A stretch of DNA of 64,000 nt, taken from positions 54,961,511 through 55,025,510 of the forward strand of contig CM035235.1 in assembly GCA_020226215.1 (NCBI GenBank), read 5' to 3'. The position numbers and the translations under genes are program-made. This document shows, piece by piece, positions 22,082-32,519 of the stretch; position 1 is the first letter of the stretch, and the number at the start of each line of letters is the position of its first letter. The notes below the pieces were generated by a model, which searched no databases, was not told where the DNA came from, and worked only from the letters and a program-made list of their open reading frames with translations. Origin of the DNA: Sindora glabra (Eukaryota; Streptophyta; Magnoliopsida; Fabales; Fabaceae).

Positions 22082-23666
22082 TGTTACGTGTGAAATGGTT
22101 TATCAATTAGCGCAAGTGCACATTATCGTAAACAAGTAATAAAGTGATGAGTAAGTATCGTTCCCACGAGGATTGTTTCACTAAGTACCAAAATTAATAA
22201 CCTTAATACTATTTGGCAAATCAATTAGTTGGTAATGAAGCGAGTAAATAAAGATTGATGCAAAAAATGTTTAAAATAAATATGAATGCAATTGGAGTAA
22301 AGATGAATATGAATAAAAGACCTAGGGATCAGACTTCACTTAACAACTTCGGATTGAATCATCTATCTACACTAATCCAATTTTATTCCCTTGATTGATA
22401 GTCGAGTTTCCTTAAATTAATTACTAGCCTCTTCCAAGGTCAAGTAATTCTATAATTAATTGCCAATTCACTATATTCCTATGTGAATTGCAACAACTAA
22501 TCATGCATTAGGATTTATGGAACTCATTAAGACTACATAAACCATATGAATATATTCCTATTTCATATGCAATTTACGGTTTTAATTATAGGTTCCATAC
22601 ATATGTATCTCCTTCCGGTCTCAACACACATATTGAGTTCATTCAAAAGATGGCCAATCAATTGAAAGCATTAAGAGCAATAATTAAAACTCAATCTAGG
22701 AAATAAAATCAAAATTAGTTTCAATAGACTAGAATTCAATCCGTTATTATCAAGTTACGTCATCACCCTAGGAAGATGAGAAATTAGAACATAATGAAAT
22801 TAAAAACAAACTCAAAATAAAATAGAAACAACATCACATTCATGATACAAACATAAAATACAATTACAAATGCATAAAAATAGAAATACTATCCATCCAT
22901 TAGGAGATAGAACCTTCCATGTAGGAGGAGAACCTAGCCTTCCATGTAGGAGGTAAAATCTTCCATGTAGGAGGCATACTAGAACTAAAAATGCATAAAC
23001 TAAACTACTATCTACAATGCATGAATGAATGAATGCTTGAATGCTCTCCACTACCACCTATTTATAGGTGAATGAGTCAGCTGCAAGTCATGAATCTTGA
23101 CCACCAACTACCAATCACATGCTTCATCTACCATTCATGGTCTCCAACTACCCTTTTTGATTTTTGCAGCAACCATTCTTCTAACTTATTGGTAATTTTT
23201 AACCACCAGAATGGCAGATTTACGTCTTCTTGTCACCATAGGAGTTGTAGGGCCGGATCTTATCTTCAAAATGCATATAAAGAACTCCTAATTCGGACAT
23301 TTCTAGCTCAGGTTATGATCAGATTAGTAGCCATATGTCAAATTCCGCCAGAACCACTGTTTCATTTTCCAAGCAGAATTTAAGATCCTTAGGTCCCGAA
23401 CTGGGCTTTTCCTTAAACATGAAAGTTGTAGGGCTTCTTCTTAGCTTTCCATCCATATAAAGAACAGCCCAATCGGATATCTAGAACTCCAGATATGGCC
23501 TAAATACTGAAACAGGATCAAAATACAGCATTATCTAAAATATTTGATTTCATTTCAAATTCAAGACTCATTCACAAAATGCAACTAAATTTATTAAATT
23601 TAACAAGATAACATCCAAAAATACATCATATAAGGGAAAATAAATATGTAAATATTTTACGTATCA
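22082..23666 (-). repeat. 5' LTR of the gypsy element
   Basis: 1585 bp, TGTTACGTG ... TTACGTATCA on the plus strand. It carries one more CTTCCATGTAGGAGG-type unit (about 22908-22975) than the 3' LTR and lacks an 8-bp GGATGCTT unit of the other copy. The two LTRs otherwise differ at only about 20-25 positions. Confidence 0.92.
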
Positions 23667-23671
23667 AATAG
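23667..23671. repeat. Target site duplication AATAG, right
   Basis: Matches 14827-14831 exactly. Confidence 0.92.
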
Positions 23672-24840
23672 CATGATGATTTGAGTCATCAAACCATCAT
23701 GCTTATTACATATTGTATATAGAGAATTGATTGTTAATTTATTATATCAATTAATGATGTAATGAGATATATGCAATGAAAAGTTAGTTGCATATCATAT
23801 TTTATTGATATAACGTGTAAAGAAGTTCATATAAATAAAATTATAATTTTGTAATTCTTCATTTTTCTCATTTCTCAAATATTATTTACCTTTAATTTGT
23901 CATTATTTATGTTTGAAACTTTTTGCATGTGGATCACTTTTTGTTTTTGAATAGATAACCATTTCAACATATATTGAGTTAAAAATATTACTCTTTTTCT
24001 CTTTAAAATATTTAAAAATAACTATTTGATCTATGTTTCAAAGATTTCAATATATTGATTTATTCTATATATAAGTGTATGAAGAATAGAATATTTAGTT
24101 AGGAATAGAATATTTAGTTAAGAATAGAATATTTTGATATGTTATAAAAAAATCACATTTGGTTTCTTTCTGAGAACAAAATATTTTTATATTATAACAT
24201 CTATTTATTATAATAACTAAAGTATTAAACTATATTTCTCATATTCGAGCATGTATTGTTTTACAATAAAAACTATGAAAACCACATTGGTTATTTGTAT
24301 TAAATTGATGTGGAAAATATCTAAGACAATAGTTGTTTATTACATATTGATTTTAGTATATAATTGATGTGGAATATTTGGCAACATCATTTTATTTTTT
24401 AAATAATTCATGAATACAAGGGTAGGACTTGAAATAGATGATAATCTTTGATTCAACATTAAAGAGTAAAGTGTAGAGTTCTTTGCTCTTTCTCTTTCAT
24501 TGTGCCATAAAAAAATATTCATACCAAAGTTTAACAAAACTTATATTCAACTTCTCACTTATCCCCCAACTTGCTAAAGTTTTCTTCATTATGTTAAGAT
24601 GCATTTGGGATGCTCATTTTTTTTCTAAACATAAAGAAAAATAATATAATGTTATGATTATGTACCTCTATTTTTGTTTGGATTCTGTGTGTTTAGTTTC
24701 TTTTTCTTGTGTTTTGGTGGACTGATTGTTGAAATATGCATAGTAACTTCATTAAAATTCTCATATTGTTCAAATGTTTGTGTATTCTTTGATGTATAAA
24801 TTTCTTATGTATTTATTGAATTTTTGCTTCAATATAAGTA
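23672..24840. other. AT-rich non-coding part of the CACTA relic
   Basis: Upstream of the TNP2-like remnants. It contains AGAATAGAATATTTAGTTA tandem units near 24085-24135 and TAAATTGATGTGGAA repeats (24304-24316, 24361-24375). No gene seen. Confidence 0.4.
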
Positions 24841-26270
24841 GTCTTGGATTGTGAATGGAAGTTTGCTCATCATCTAACCCTTAAATATGCTAAAAGAGTT
24901 AATGAGTTTGTTAGATTTTTTATAAGTAAAGATAAAGAGGAAGAAATTTGCAATGATCTTATTCAATGTCCTCATGAGAAATATGTTTGTATTAAGATGC
25001 TTAATCTAGTGAGGATTAGAAAGCATCTATTTTTCAAAAGTATTTACCACAAGTATACACGATAGATATGGCATAGGGTAGGTGAGTTGTTTAGATCGTC
25101 TTATACCTACGGAGGTAAGAAAGTTCAAAAGGATGATAATATCGACATGGAAATGGATAACCGGTGAGAGGATATACTTCATGATGTTAAAGATGATTTC
25201 ACTAAGTGTCTATATATCCTTCAGAACTTATTGAGTGATATGAAAAAGTATTTATTTTTAGGTTACCCTAAATTTACATGATTATTTACTATGTTGAGAT
25301 CATTCAAACTTGAAGGTAAGGAATGGTTGGAGTGACAGGAGCTTCATGTCATTACTACAACTATTAAAAAAATGCTTCCTGAAACAAATAAGCTACTCAT
25401 ATTTATAAGGTTAAGAAAGTTATATGTTGAATGGGTATGGAGTACAAGAAGATCATGCTCGCCTTAATGATTGCATATTGTACTGAAATAAGAATAGTGC
25501 TTTAGAGGATTGTCCAAAATGTGGTTATTATGTAACAAATTGAGGAAAAATGATGACATCAACAATAAAGAGGCTTCAGCTAAGGTACTGTAGTATCCTT
25601 CAATAATATCAATATTTAAACAAATATTTACCAATGCAAGAAATGCTAAAAACTTAACATGGCATATAGATCAAACACCACTTAATGACAAGTTTTAACA
25701 TCTAACTAATTCTTCTTAATAGCAAATAGTTGATACATTATTCTATGTTTGGTAATGAGCCAAGAAACCTTAGATTTACACTTACTCTTATGGTAACATG
25801 ACTAGCAAGCATAGTATATGACATGTTATGTTGGTGATCTATAATTTACGTCATTAGCTATGCATGAAGTATAAGCACATTATGTTTTTCTTAATGATTT
25901 TAAGGCCAAAATATCTAGGAAATGACATAAATATCTTTTTAGTAATGCTTATTGAAGACCTGTAAATGATATGGGAAGAAAATGCCTTGACCTTTGATGC
26001 ATATCATCAAGAATATTTCATTTTACATGTTACGCTCTTTTACATAATTAATAACTTCTCAGCATACAATAACTTGTTTGACTATAGCATTAAAGGGAGA
26101 ACATGGCCCTATTTGTGAAAATTGTACTTATTCCTCTAAATTGAAGCATGGCAAGAAGATGGTGCATCTTAATCATCAAAGATTTTTATACCGTGGCCAC
26201 CAATATCATAGACTAAGGGAAGCTTTCAATAGGTCTAGTAGTTAAGCTTGGCTAACATTTTTAGGAAGGT
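24841..26270 (+). pseudogene. CACTA transposase TNP2-like pseudogene
   Basis: TNP2-type transposases cut and paste CACTA elements. The N-terminal transposase-associated domain is readable from 24844: DCEWKFAHHLTLKYAKRV, EFVRFFISKD, LIQCPHEKYVC, then after one stop IWHRVGELF. A CPKCG knuckle lies at 25511-25525. The core follows in shifted frames: WHIDQTPL (25658), WLCMKYKHIMFFLMILRPK (about 25857), PKYLGNDINIFLVMLIEDL (about 25910-25965), ALTFDAYHQEYFILHVTLFY (25984-26043), KMVHLNHQRFLYRGHQYHR (about 26158-26214). These correspond to the family's PWLCMK, GPKxPGNDIDVYLxPLIEEL and GHRRFLP motifs. Numerous stops make it dead. Frame boundaries are approximate. Confidence 0.75.
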
Positions 26271-28319
26271 AAAATTAGAAACATTATTAATATACAAAAA
26301 CTTTATGATGCTATATAACTCTTAGCATTTTATGTATTGTAGATATTTTAAATATAATTTCATAATTATTCTTTGCTAGAAAATATAAAAGAAAGTGAAT
26401 TATAAGCTATTAAATTAGAATATATTAAAAGTTACCTCTATTCAAAATGCATTTCTTTACTTTTTTAAGAACTTAAAGTAATCAATGAATTATCATATGA
26501 TCAACAGTAAATTTTTAATTAGGTTATTCTCCTTTTTATCATTGATTTCCTTTTAAAAAATCTACCAATTGTCTTGTTCTTGATCATTAAAAAATTAATT
26601 AGTTAAATATAAATCAAATTAACTCATATAAATATTAAAACAAGAACTAATAATATAACAAAATCATACAAATGAAAAATCCAAACATTACTGTTTACTA
26701 TGTATAAAAAATAATTCAATGAATTCATTTAATTACTTTTACAATTAAAAATCTTGTTAATCTTTTTGAAATTTGTAAAACTAGAATCCTATAAAATAAA
26801 ACAAATAATTAGAATTCTCAATATATTGTTGTTATGGTTAAAAAAATGTAGTACTATTAGATAAAAAAAATAAAAGAATGGCACTAAAACGCACATAAAG
26901 TCTAAAAATTAGTTGTAAAGAAAAAGAATGAAAATAATCAATATATATATTAAAAATATGTAATGATAATTAAAATAAATAATAATTTTAAAAAATTTTG
27001 AATATGGTTTAAAAGAGTTGAGATGAATTGGCGTACGTATGTACTCATTAAAGTTAAAGTTATTCATTATTATCTTTGTCTTTATTTAAGAGATTTAAAA
27101 AAATTATTAGTATTTTAAATTTAACTCTTCAAATAAGTAAAATTAGGGAAAGATTGGCAAGTATATTATTTCTCAACTAGTCAATTAGTGGAAAATAGCA
27201 AAATTATTAGTTTATAATTTATTTAATATTATTTTTTAATTTTTTAATCTTTTTTATGTGCTTCAAATAAGTTTTTGAAGTAGTGTCTTGAGCTTTAAAT
27301 CTATAAATTTATTTCATATTCTCTACACTATATCTTGTTGAGTTAAAAAAATATTATAGTTATATAGTTTAAAATTCACAAATTCTAAATATATGAAGAG
27401 CAAAAATAATTTAAGGGGCTAAATAACACATAATTTTTTATAAATAATTATATAATACTATTATAAAATTCTAAAAATTTTGAGATAGGAGATAACCTCG
27501 TGTGCCTTTATAATACCCTACCATTGAATGGGTCATCAAAAGAAGTAATGACTCTAACTCTCTTAATTGAAAATTAGATTTATGAATGGAGGTAATTAAA
27601 TTTTTAGAAGTATTACTCATTCCATTATTAATAATTAAATAACATCTTTGATTTATTAATTATGTATGATTTTGTATTTCAAGCGTATGAATGGGTTAGA
27701 AATGTTCATGTATTTTTAGAAAATTACAAGCCTATAAATAGGAATACTTCATAGAAGAAGAGATCCTTATTTTTTTCGATTTTTCATACTAGAAAAAATT
27801 ATCTATGAGATATAACATCACTATCATACTCATGGAGAAAAATATTTGTGATAAATTTGTTGGAACACTGTAGAACATAGTAGGAAAGAGCAAGATTTCT
27901 ATCAATAGTCATGTCATTATAATACCAAATATAACTTCTTTCTTTGACATTTAGAGGTTCTAACCCAGTCTTTACAACATATACATATTATAAATTTTCA
28001 ATTATTCAAACTTAATTCAATGAATGAAATTGTTGCCTTGGTTGTTTATTATATTTTAGACATTATTTTTTACCATAATGACATTGAGATAAGTCTTAAA
28101 TATTATTATCTATAATAATACTATTTGTATAATAATATAGTAAAAGTTGGATTCTATAATTAGGTTTAGACAATATTTTAGATGTAATAGAGTATAGGTG
28201 AATATTGCTAGGAAAAAATTAATAAATAATATTGATTATTATAAAAAATTATTTTTTTTGTAATATATTACGCTAGTTATTTAAAACAAACAAATGTAAT
28301 ATGTGAAATTTATATTAAG
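26271..28319. other. AT-rich DNA downstream of the TNP2 relic, no gene seen
   Basis: Only AT-rich sequence. Possibly intron or 3' CACTA sequence, but no motif supports a boundary. Confidence 0.4.
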
Positions 28320-28679
28320 AAAAAACATCAATTTTTAATGATGTTTTTCAAATCTACATCATAGTTCATATTCCATGTTAGTTTATATTTATTTATTATA
28401 TCGGTTATAAAGTGACATCTAATATGAATGGTTAGTTAATATCCAAGAGTGAAACTCATTAATTTTTTTTTGTAAAATAATTGATGTCATTATCTATATT
28501 TCACATTAATTTTGAAATTGATGTTAAATCTGTTTGATATATATATATGTTAGGTAAGGGTCGCTATCAAAATTTTAAAGTAACCAACGTTAAATGGATA
28601 ATTTTATAGTAATGTTTGAACTTGTATCTTAATTTAGTCTTTTGATTTTGCTTCTTAATTTACTTAATTTCTTTTTGTG

Positions 28680-28960
28680 AACATAACTCGAACTAGTCAC
28701 AAATATGACATGACCGCAGTCTATTTAAGACTAAAGTGAAATCATGACATGGATAACTCATCCTCCCCAATACACAAAATGGTCCATGCCAAAGTTGAAG
28801 AGGGAACAACATAATTTAAGTCATCTTCCAAAGTTAGAAATCTCCAAAAATGTAACCTATTGGTGGATCCCGTTCGACTCCTATCTTCTTTGTACGCTAA
28901 GCGAACAAATTCACTCGGATCCACTCTAAATTCAGTTCCAAAACAAAGTCTTCTACCTGT
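28680..28960. other. Less AT-rich island, coding status unclear
   Basis: The 28742-28929 block is open on both strands (about 60 codons each), which is what a short balanced-composition island gives by chance. It contains two GGATCC sites. No family recognised on either strand; the outer sequence returns to AT-rich DNA. Confidence 0.3.
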
Positions 28961-29440
28961 TTTACAAATATAATCGTTTTTTAGTCAAAATTAATAATTT
29001 CGTATTTAGTAAAATGATTTTGAATTAAGATAAATCCGTCTAGAGGCAGTGTTTCTAAAGAGCATGAGGGCATTTTGGCCCTCTTAAAATTTTAAAACTA
29101 TATATAAATGTTATATAATTTTGTGAATTTTTTTATTCTTTTTATAATTCATTTAATCCCCCTAAAAAATTTTAATCCCAAAAATATAAAGTCAAAACTC
29201 ACCATTAACTCCATTCCTAAGTGCGCCGAACAAAGGGTAAATAATGTGAATGAGAAATGAAATTGTAGATACATATATTTCAAAAATAAAATTTTAATTT
29301 TATATAATTTAGGGATCATTTGCTAGCATCCTCCAATTTTATGATATAATTGTATACTTTGTTGCTTTTTTAAATTGTAATCCTTAACCATCATTTTTTT
29401 TTTTGCCTTTAATTGTCATGCAAGTGTTTGGAGAGTATGG
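28961..29440. other. AT-rich spacer, no gene seen
   Basis: Nothing recognisable. Confidence 0.4.
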
Positions 29441-29442
29441 TT

Positions 29443-29604
29443 CTAAAAATTGCGGTTGCGATGATACTATGATTAATAAAATCATAAACAAATGCAGAAA
29501 ACGGTAATTCTTATATAGCAAAATAACCAAAAAAAAAAAAAAAATACGGTTGCAGAATCTACCATAACAATTGCAGTAATGAAAAGGAATTTAAAACCTT
29601 GTTA
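29443..29604. mobile_element. Possible MITE with GGTTYTAAA ends
   Basis: Begins GGTTCTAAAAATTGCGG and ends near TTTAAAACC, i.e. short inverted ends GGTTYTAAA. GAGAGTAT at the left and GAGAGTAA at the right could be an 8-bp duplication with one mismatch, lying a few bases beyond the right end. It contains a poly-A run. Similar 'TGATTTTAAATT(A/G)C' strings occur near 31715, suggesting a repeat family. Confidence 0.3.
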
Positions 29605-32109
29605 GAGAGTAAAAAGAATACATTCGCATTATCAATATCGAAGAGATAAGTGAAAGTGAAGTATGGATTATTCCGAGAGCTAAATTAAACTCTAGGGAAA
29701 AGTTAAAAGAAGGTAAAAGGGAATATCTAATCCCAATTTTTATGGAAATTTCAATGTTATCTTTTAAATTTTATAAGAAGCAAATTTACCTTCTAATATT
29801 TTAAATATATATTGTTAAATTTTTTTAATGAAAATTAATACTTTTTGACATCTAGCTTAGAATTTCATGTAGTGCACATAAATTATATTTTCATATTTTT
29901 GTGATAGAAAAATATATTTGATCTTATAATTTTTACTGAAATTTCAATTTTAGCCCCCATTTTATAAGGAAACTTAATCTTAAACTTCTTCAAATTACAA
30001 TGTAAGGAGGATTTATCAAATTCTAATTTTCTTCATTATCCAATACTATGTGGAACAAATCCTTTTAGTTTAGGGTTATTGACTATGTTGCTTTTGAAAC
30101 TGAAACCGAAACAAAAGTAGAAGAAAGATACATAATAAATCTATTAAGAGCAATGAGTTTAAATAAATGTAGCTTAAAACTTTGAAAATGTATTTTTGTA
30201 GCATCATATGCTTATTATGAATTCTTATGGACTATTTTAATGAGTTTGACAATTGAAAAATATAAATGTAATTTGTTCTTGAAAATTTTCAAATTATTAT
30301 TTGAATTTGTTTAATATCTTGATTAGTTAAGTACAATGAAATTGTGTTTTTGGAAAGTCAAAAAGTAAATTTGGTTTAAATAAAACTTGTAGAACAAAAC
30401 TGAAATTTTAACAAAAGCCAATGATTATAAATGCTTCTTTAATATAGAAATATGAAAATATAACTTATGTGGGTCATGTCGGATGGCAGATTGAATTTCA
30501 TATAAATACCTCTTTCAAAAAAATTTAATGGCATTAGTTAGTTGAGTAACATTTCATATTTTTAAAAAGTGAGAGAGTAAATTTGTACCAAATAATGGAT
30601 AAGATTAAAACTTTAATAAAATTCAGATAATAAATAATGTCATTTTATCTTAAAAGAATGATATCTTTATTATCTAACAACAAAACTAATTTTTTTAATA
30701 ACAAACATATGGCACAAGTGACATTTTATATTTTTTTGAAAAATTTTACTTCTTTTAAATTTCAAACATGATTTTAAATCTCTGTGTAAGTGAGTCTAAT
30801 AGGTTAGTTACTTCAATTATCTAGAAGGGGGGAAAAAGCTTTGTTCATGGCAACGATTTCCTGGGTGTTCAGAAAATCAATCGCTTGTAGAGCTAGGGTT
30901 TAAAGAATAGAGAGAAATAGATGATGTAGTTAACTAAGCATCTCAGGTGTGGATATATATATTTTGCTGGGAATACAAATATGCCATTAATTCAACTCAA
31001 ATACGTTTTCACATAGTATTTTTTTTTTTATATCACTTCTATCAACTCCTTTTCCAATCTTGAAACAAAGACATAAACTAATTTGAACAATTACTTTAAA
31101 CTCAGTAAACTAGGTTTGTTCCTGTGTCATGTAAAATCAAATATGAATATTTAGTTTAAGTAGCATATAACATTGTCTACAGATTTTCTCTTTTTATTTT
31201 TGGGTTTGATTCCAAGATCACATATAATTTAAATACTCTTATTATTATCAATATTATATATATATATATATATATATAGATATATATGAGCATCTGCTTT
31301 TTGTCCCCAATGAGCTCATCAACGATGGCCTTATTACTCATTTCCATGCCGTTTTCATTTGCTGGGTTTTGACAACTAAATCAATAAGAATCCCACTATT
31401 AATTAGTTACAAAATTTCAATCCTACGAGAATATTACTGCCTATTGGCTGTTAATAAGCTAGAAAACAACCTTCCCAATTTCAACATCTATTTCATCATG
31501 ATATCAAAACTTCTAGCTCTAACAAAATAAAGTAGACAATCAAATTGAAATCTCACGACTAAAATGTTCTTTGGTGTGTAACTCCTTATTTTTTAATTAT
31601 AAAAAAATTAAAAATATTCAATCCAATTGGAGATAGATCTATTAATGGACAATTTTATCCATGAATTAATTTTCAAATGAGTTGTATTCTAACCTTTTTT
31701 TGTATTTCTAATCATGATTTTAAATTACAATTGCAATGTTGTTACAGTTAATAAAATTATGGCCAAATACAAAAAAAAATGAGATTATTATAATATAAAA
31801 TCGTGAAAAATTATAGATATAATGCGGTCATATAGCAATATAAGCAAAAACATGGAGCTAAGGAACAAACCCTACTGAGAAAAATTGATTCTCTCTGCCT
31901 CCAGGGTTAGCACATAGCCCTATATGCACACCAGAAAAAGCTCCATTACTTGGCAACAACCTTTAAAACCATGAGTACGGAAACATAGTTATCAACCTTG
32001 ATTTAAAACCATGGGTACAGAAGCATAGTTCCACACAAGAGCAAAGCATACATTGTTCAAACGAAACATAGAAAAACTGCATAAAAAAGAACACACATTA
32101 ACTGAGATT
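29605..32109. other. AT-rich non-coding DNA with a TA microsatellite and a short duplication
   Basis: (TA)n at 31255-31287. A near-tandem duplication at about 31959-32030: TTTAAAACCATGAGTACGGAAACATAG then TTTAAAACCATGGGTACAGAAGCATAG. A less AT-rich patch at 30830-30910 has a chance 18-codon ORF. No supported gene. Confidence 0.45.
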
Positions 32110-32115
32110 TTTATT
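32110..32115 (-). terminator. Polyadenylation signal AATAAA for the small ORF
   Basis: AATAAA on the minus strand, about 72 bases beyond the stop codon of the 56-codon ORF, a normal plant spacing. Confidence 0.5.
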
Positions 32116-32186
32116 TCTCAACACACACACAAACAGCTTGATGGTGATGATGATGCAAAGGGGGATCTGGTGACCATTTCTGCGAA

Positions 32187-32357
32187 TCACTTTTTGCTGG
32201 TTTTGTTGCCGAAGATCTGCTGAATTGTGGGAAGTGGTTTTGGAGGCCCTAAACTTGATGAATTCGAAGTGCTAGAAGTGGGACTGATTCCACTTGGAGG
32301 AGTCTTAGTGGTGTTCTTGGGAGAACATATCTGCTGGGGGTCTTTCTTTGGTGCCAT
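32187..32357 (-). CDS. Small candidate gene, 56 codons, unknown function
   Basis: ATG at 32357 in good plant context (CAATGGC), stop TGA at 32189-32187. The protein starts MAPKKDPQQICSPKNTTKTP, is rich in Ser, Thr, Pro and Lys, and ends PLPTIQQIFGNKTSKK. It has no membrane segment or signal peptide, so it is probably a soluble, largely disordered, basic protein. I do not recognise the family. Gene-like context supports it: TATA-like box at 32476-32471, CT-rich leader (32423-32402) and AATAAA downstream, all on the same strand with normal spacing. The block is clearly richer in G+C than the DNA on either side. It could also be a terminal exon or a recent pseudogene copy of a longer gene. Confidence 0.55.
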   Translation of the reverse strand: MAPKKDPQQICSPKNTTKTPPSGISPTSSTSNSSSLGPPKPLPTIQQIFGNKTSKK

Positions 32358-32470
32358 TGATGGACGGCGAAATCAAGTGTCAGATCACTGAAGCAAAGTA
32401 TTGGAGAGAGAGATGAGAGAAGACTTAATGAGACTTGTGTTTATTCTTTAACTTGTTCATCCAATGGATA

Positions 32471-32476
32471 CTTATA
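32471..32476 (-). promoter_or_regulatory. TATA-like box of the small candidate gene
   Basis: TATAAG in AGTATAAGTATCC on the minus strand, about 114 bases upstream of the ATG. A CT-rich stretch (CTTCTCTCATCTCTCTCTCC) between the two fits a plant Y-patch or 5' leader. Confidence 0.45.
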
Positions 32477-32519
32477 CTAAGAATAGACAGGCAAAATGAG
32501 TAGGGTCAAAAAAACATTT

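Larger units (their letters stand above)
14832..23666 (-). mobile_element. Non-autonomous Ty3-gypsy LTR retrotransposon (gag-pro only) carrying accessory ORFs including a LOG-like gene
   Basis: An 8835-bp element read on the minus strand: 5' LTR 23666-22082, tRNA-Asp primer site 22075-22057, gag-protease 21946-19517, conserved post-coding motif near 19470-19445, Cys-motif ORF 19359-18811, LOG-like ORF 18532-17846, polypurine tract 16410-16399, 3' LTR 16398-14832. It is flanked by perfect 5-bp duplications AATAG. The gag and protease resemble the plant Ogre/Tat/Athila-type group. No RT, RNase H or integrase can be found anywhere inside, so it must have moved using enzymes from a related autonomous element. 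I count by eye about 20-25 substitutions between the roughly 1.57-kb LTRs, so insertion was recent compared with the surrounding relics. Confidence 0.92.
14020..28616 (+). mobile_element. Probable CACTA (En/Spm) element relic hosting the gypsy insertion
   Basis: TNP2-like coding remnants at 24.84-26.27 kb lie between two AT-rich blocks with recurrent motifs of the ATTGATGT type (14060-14790: AAATTGATGT, AATCAATGTCTAA, ATTGATGTCTAAG; 24290-24375 and 28320-28600: TAAATTGATGTGG, ATTGATGTCATT, ATTGATGTTAAA). Such repeats are typical of CACTA subterminal regions. Candidate ends, CTACTAACAAC at 14020 and TATAGTAATG at 28606-28615, are weak and do not form a convincing inverted repeat. Treat the borders as tentative. 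The gypsy element at 14832-23666 sits inside. Confidence 0.35.

Noticed and set aside
22812..23057. 81-codon minus-strand ORF
   Set aside because: Within the 5' LTR around its short repeats; not open in the other LTR copy to the same extent and without a family.
28742..28929. Overlapping 60-codon ORFs on both strands
   Set aside because: Same block open in both directions, no family, no gene signals.
30847..30903. 18-codon ORF MATISWVFRKSIACRARV
   Set aside because: Too short and without any supporting signal beyond an acceptable start context.
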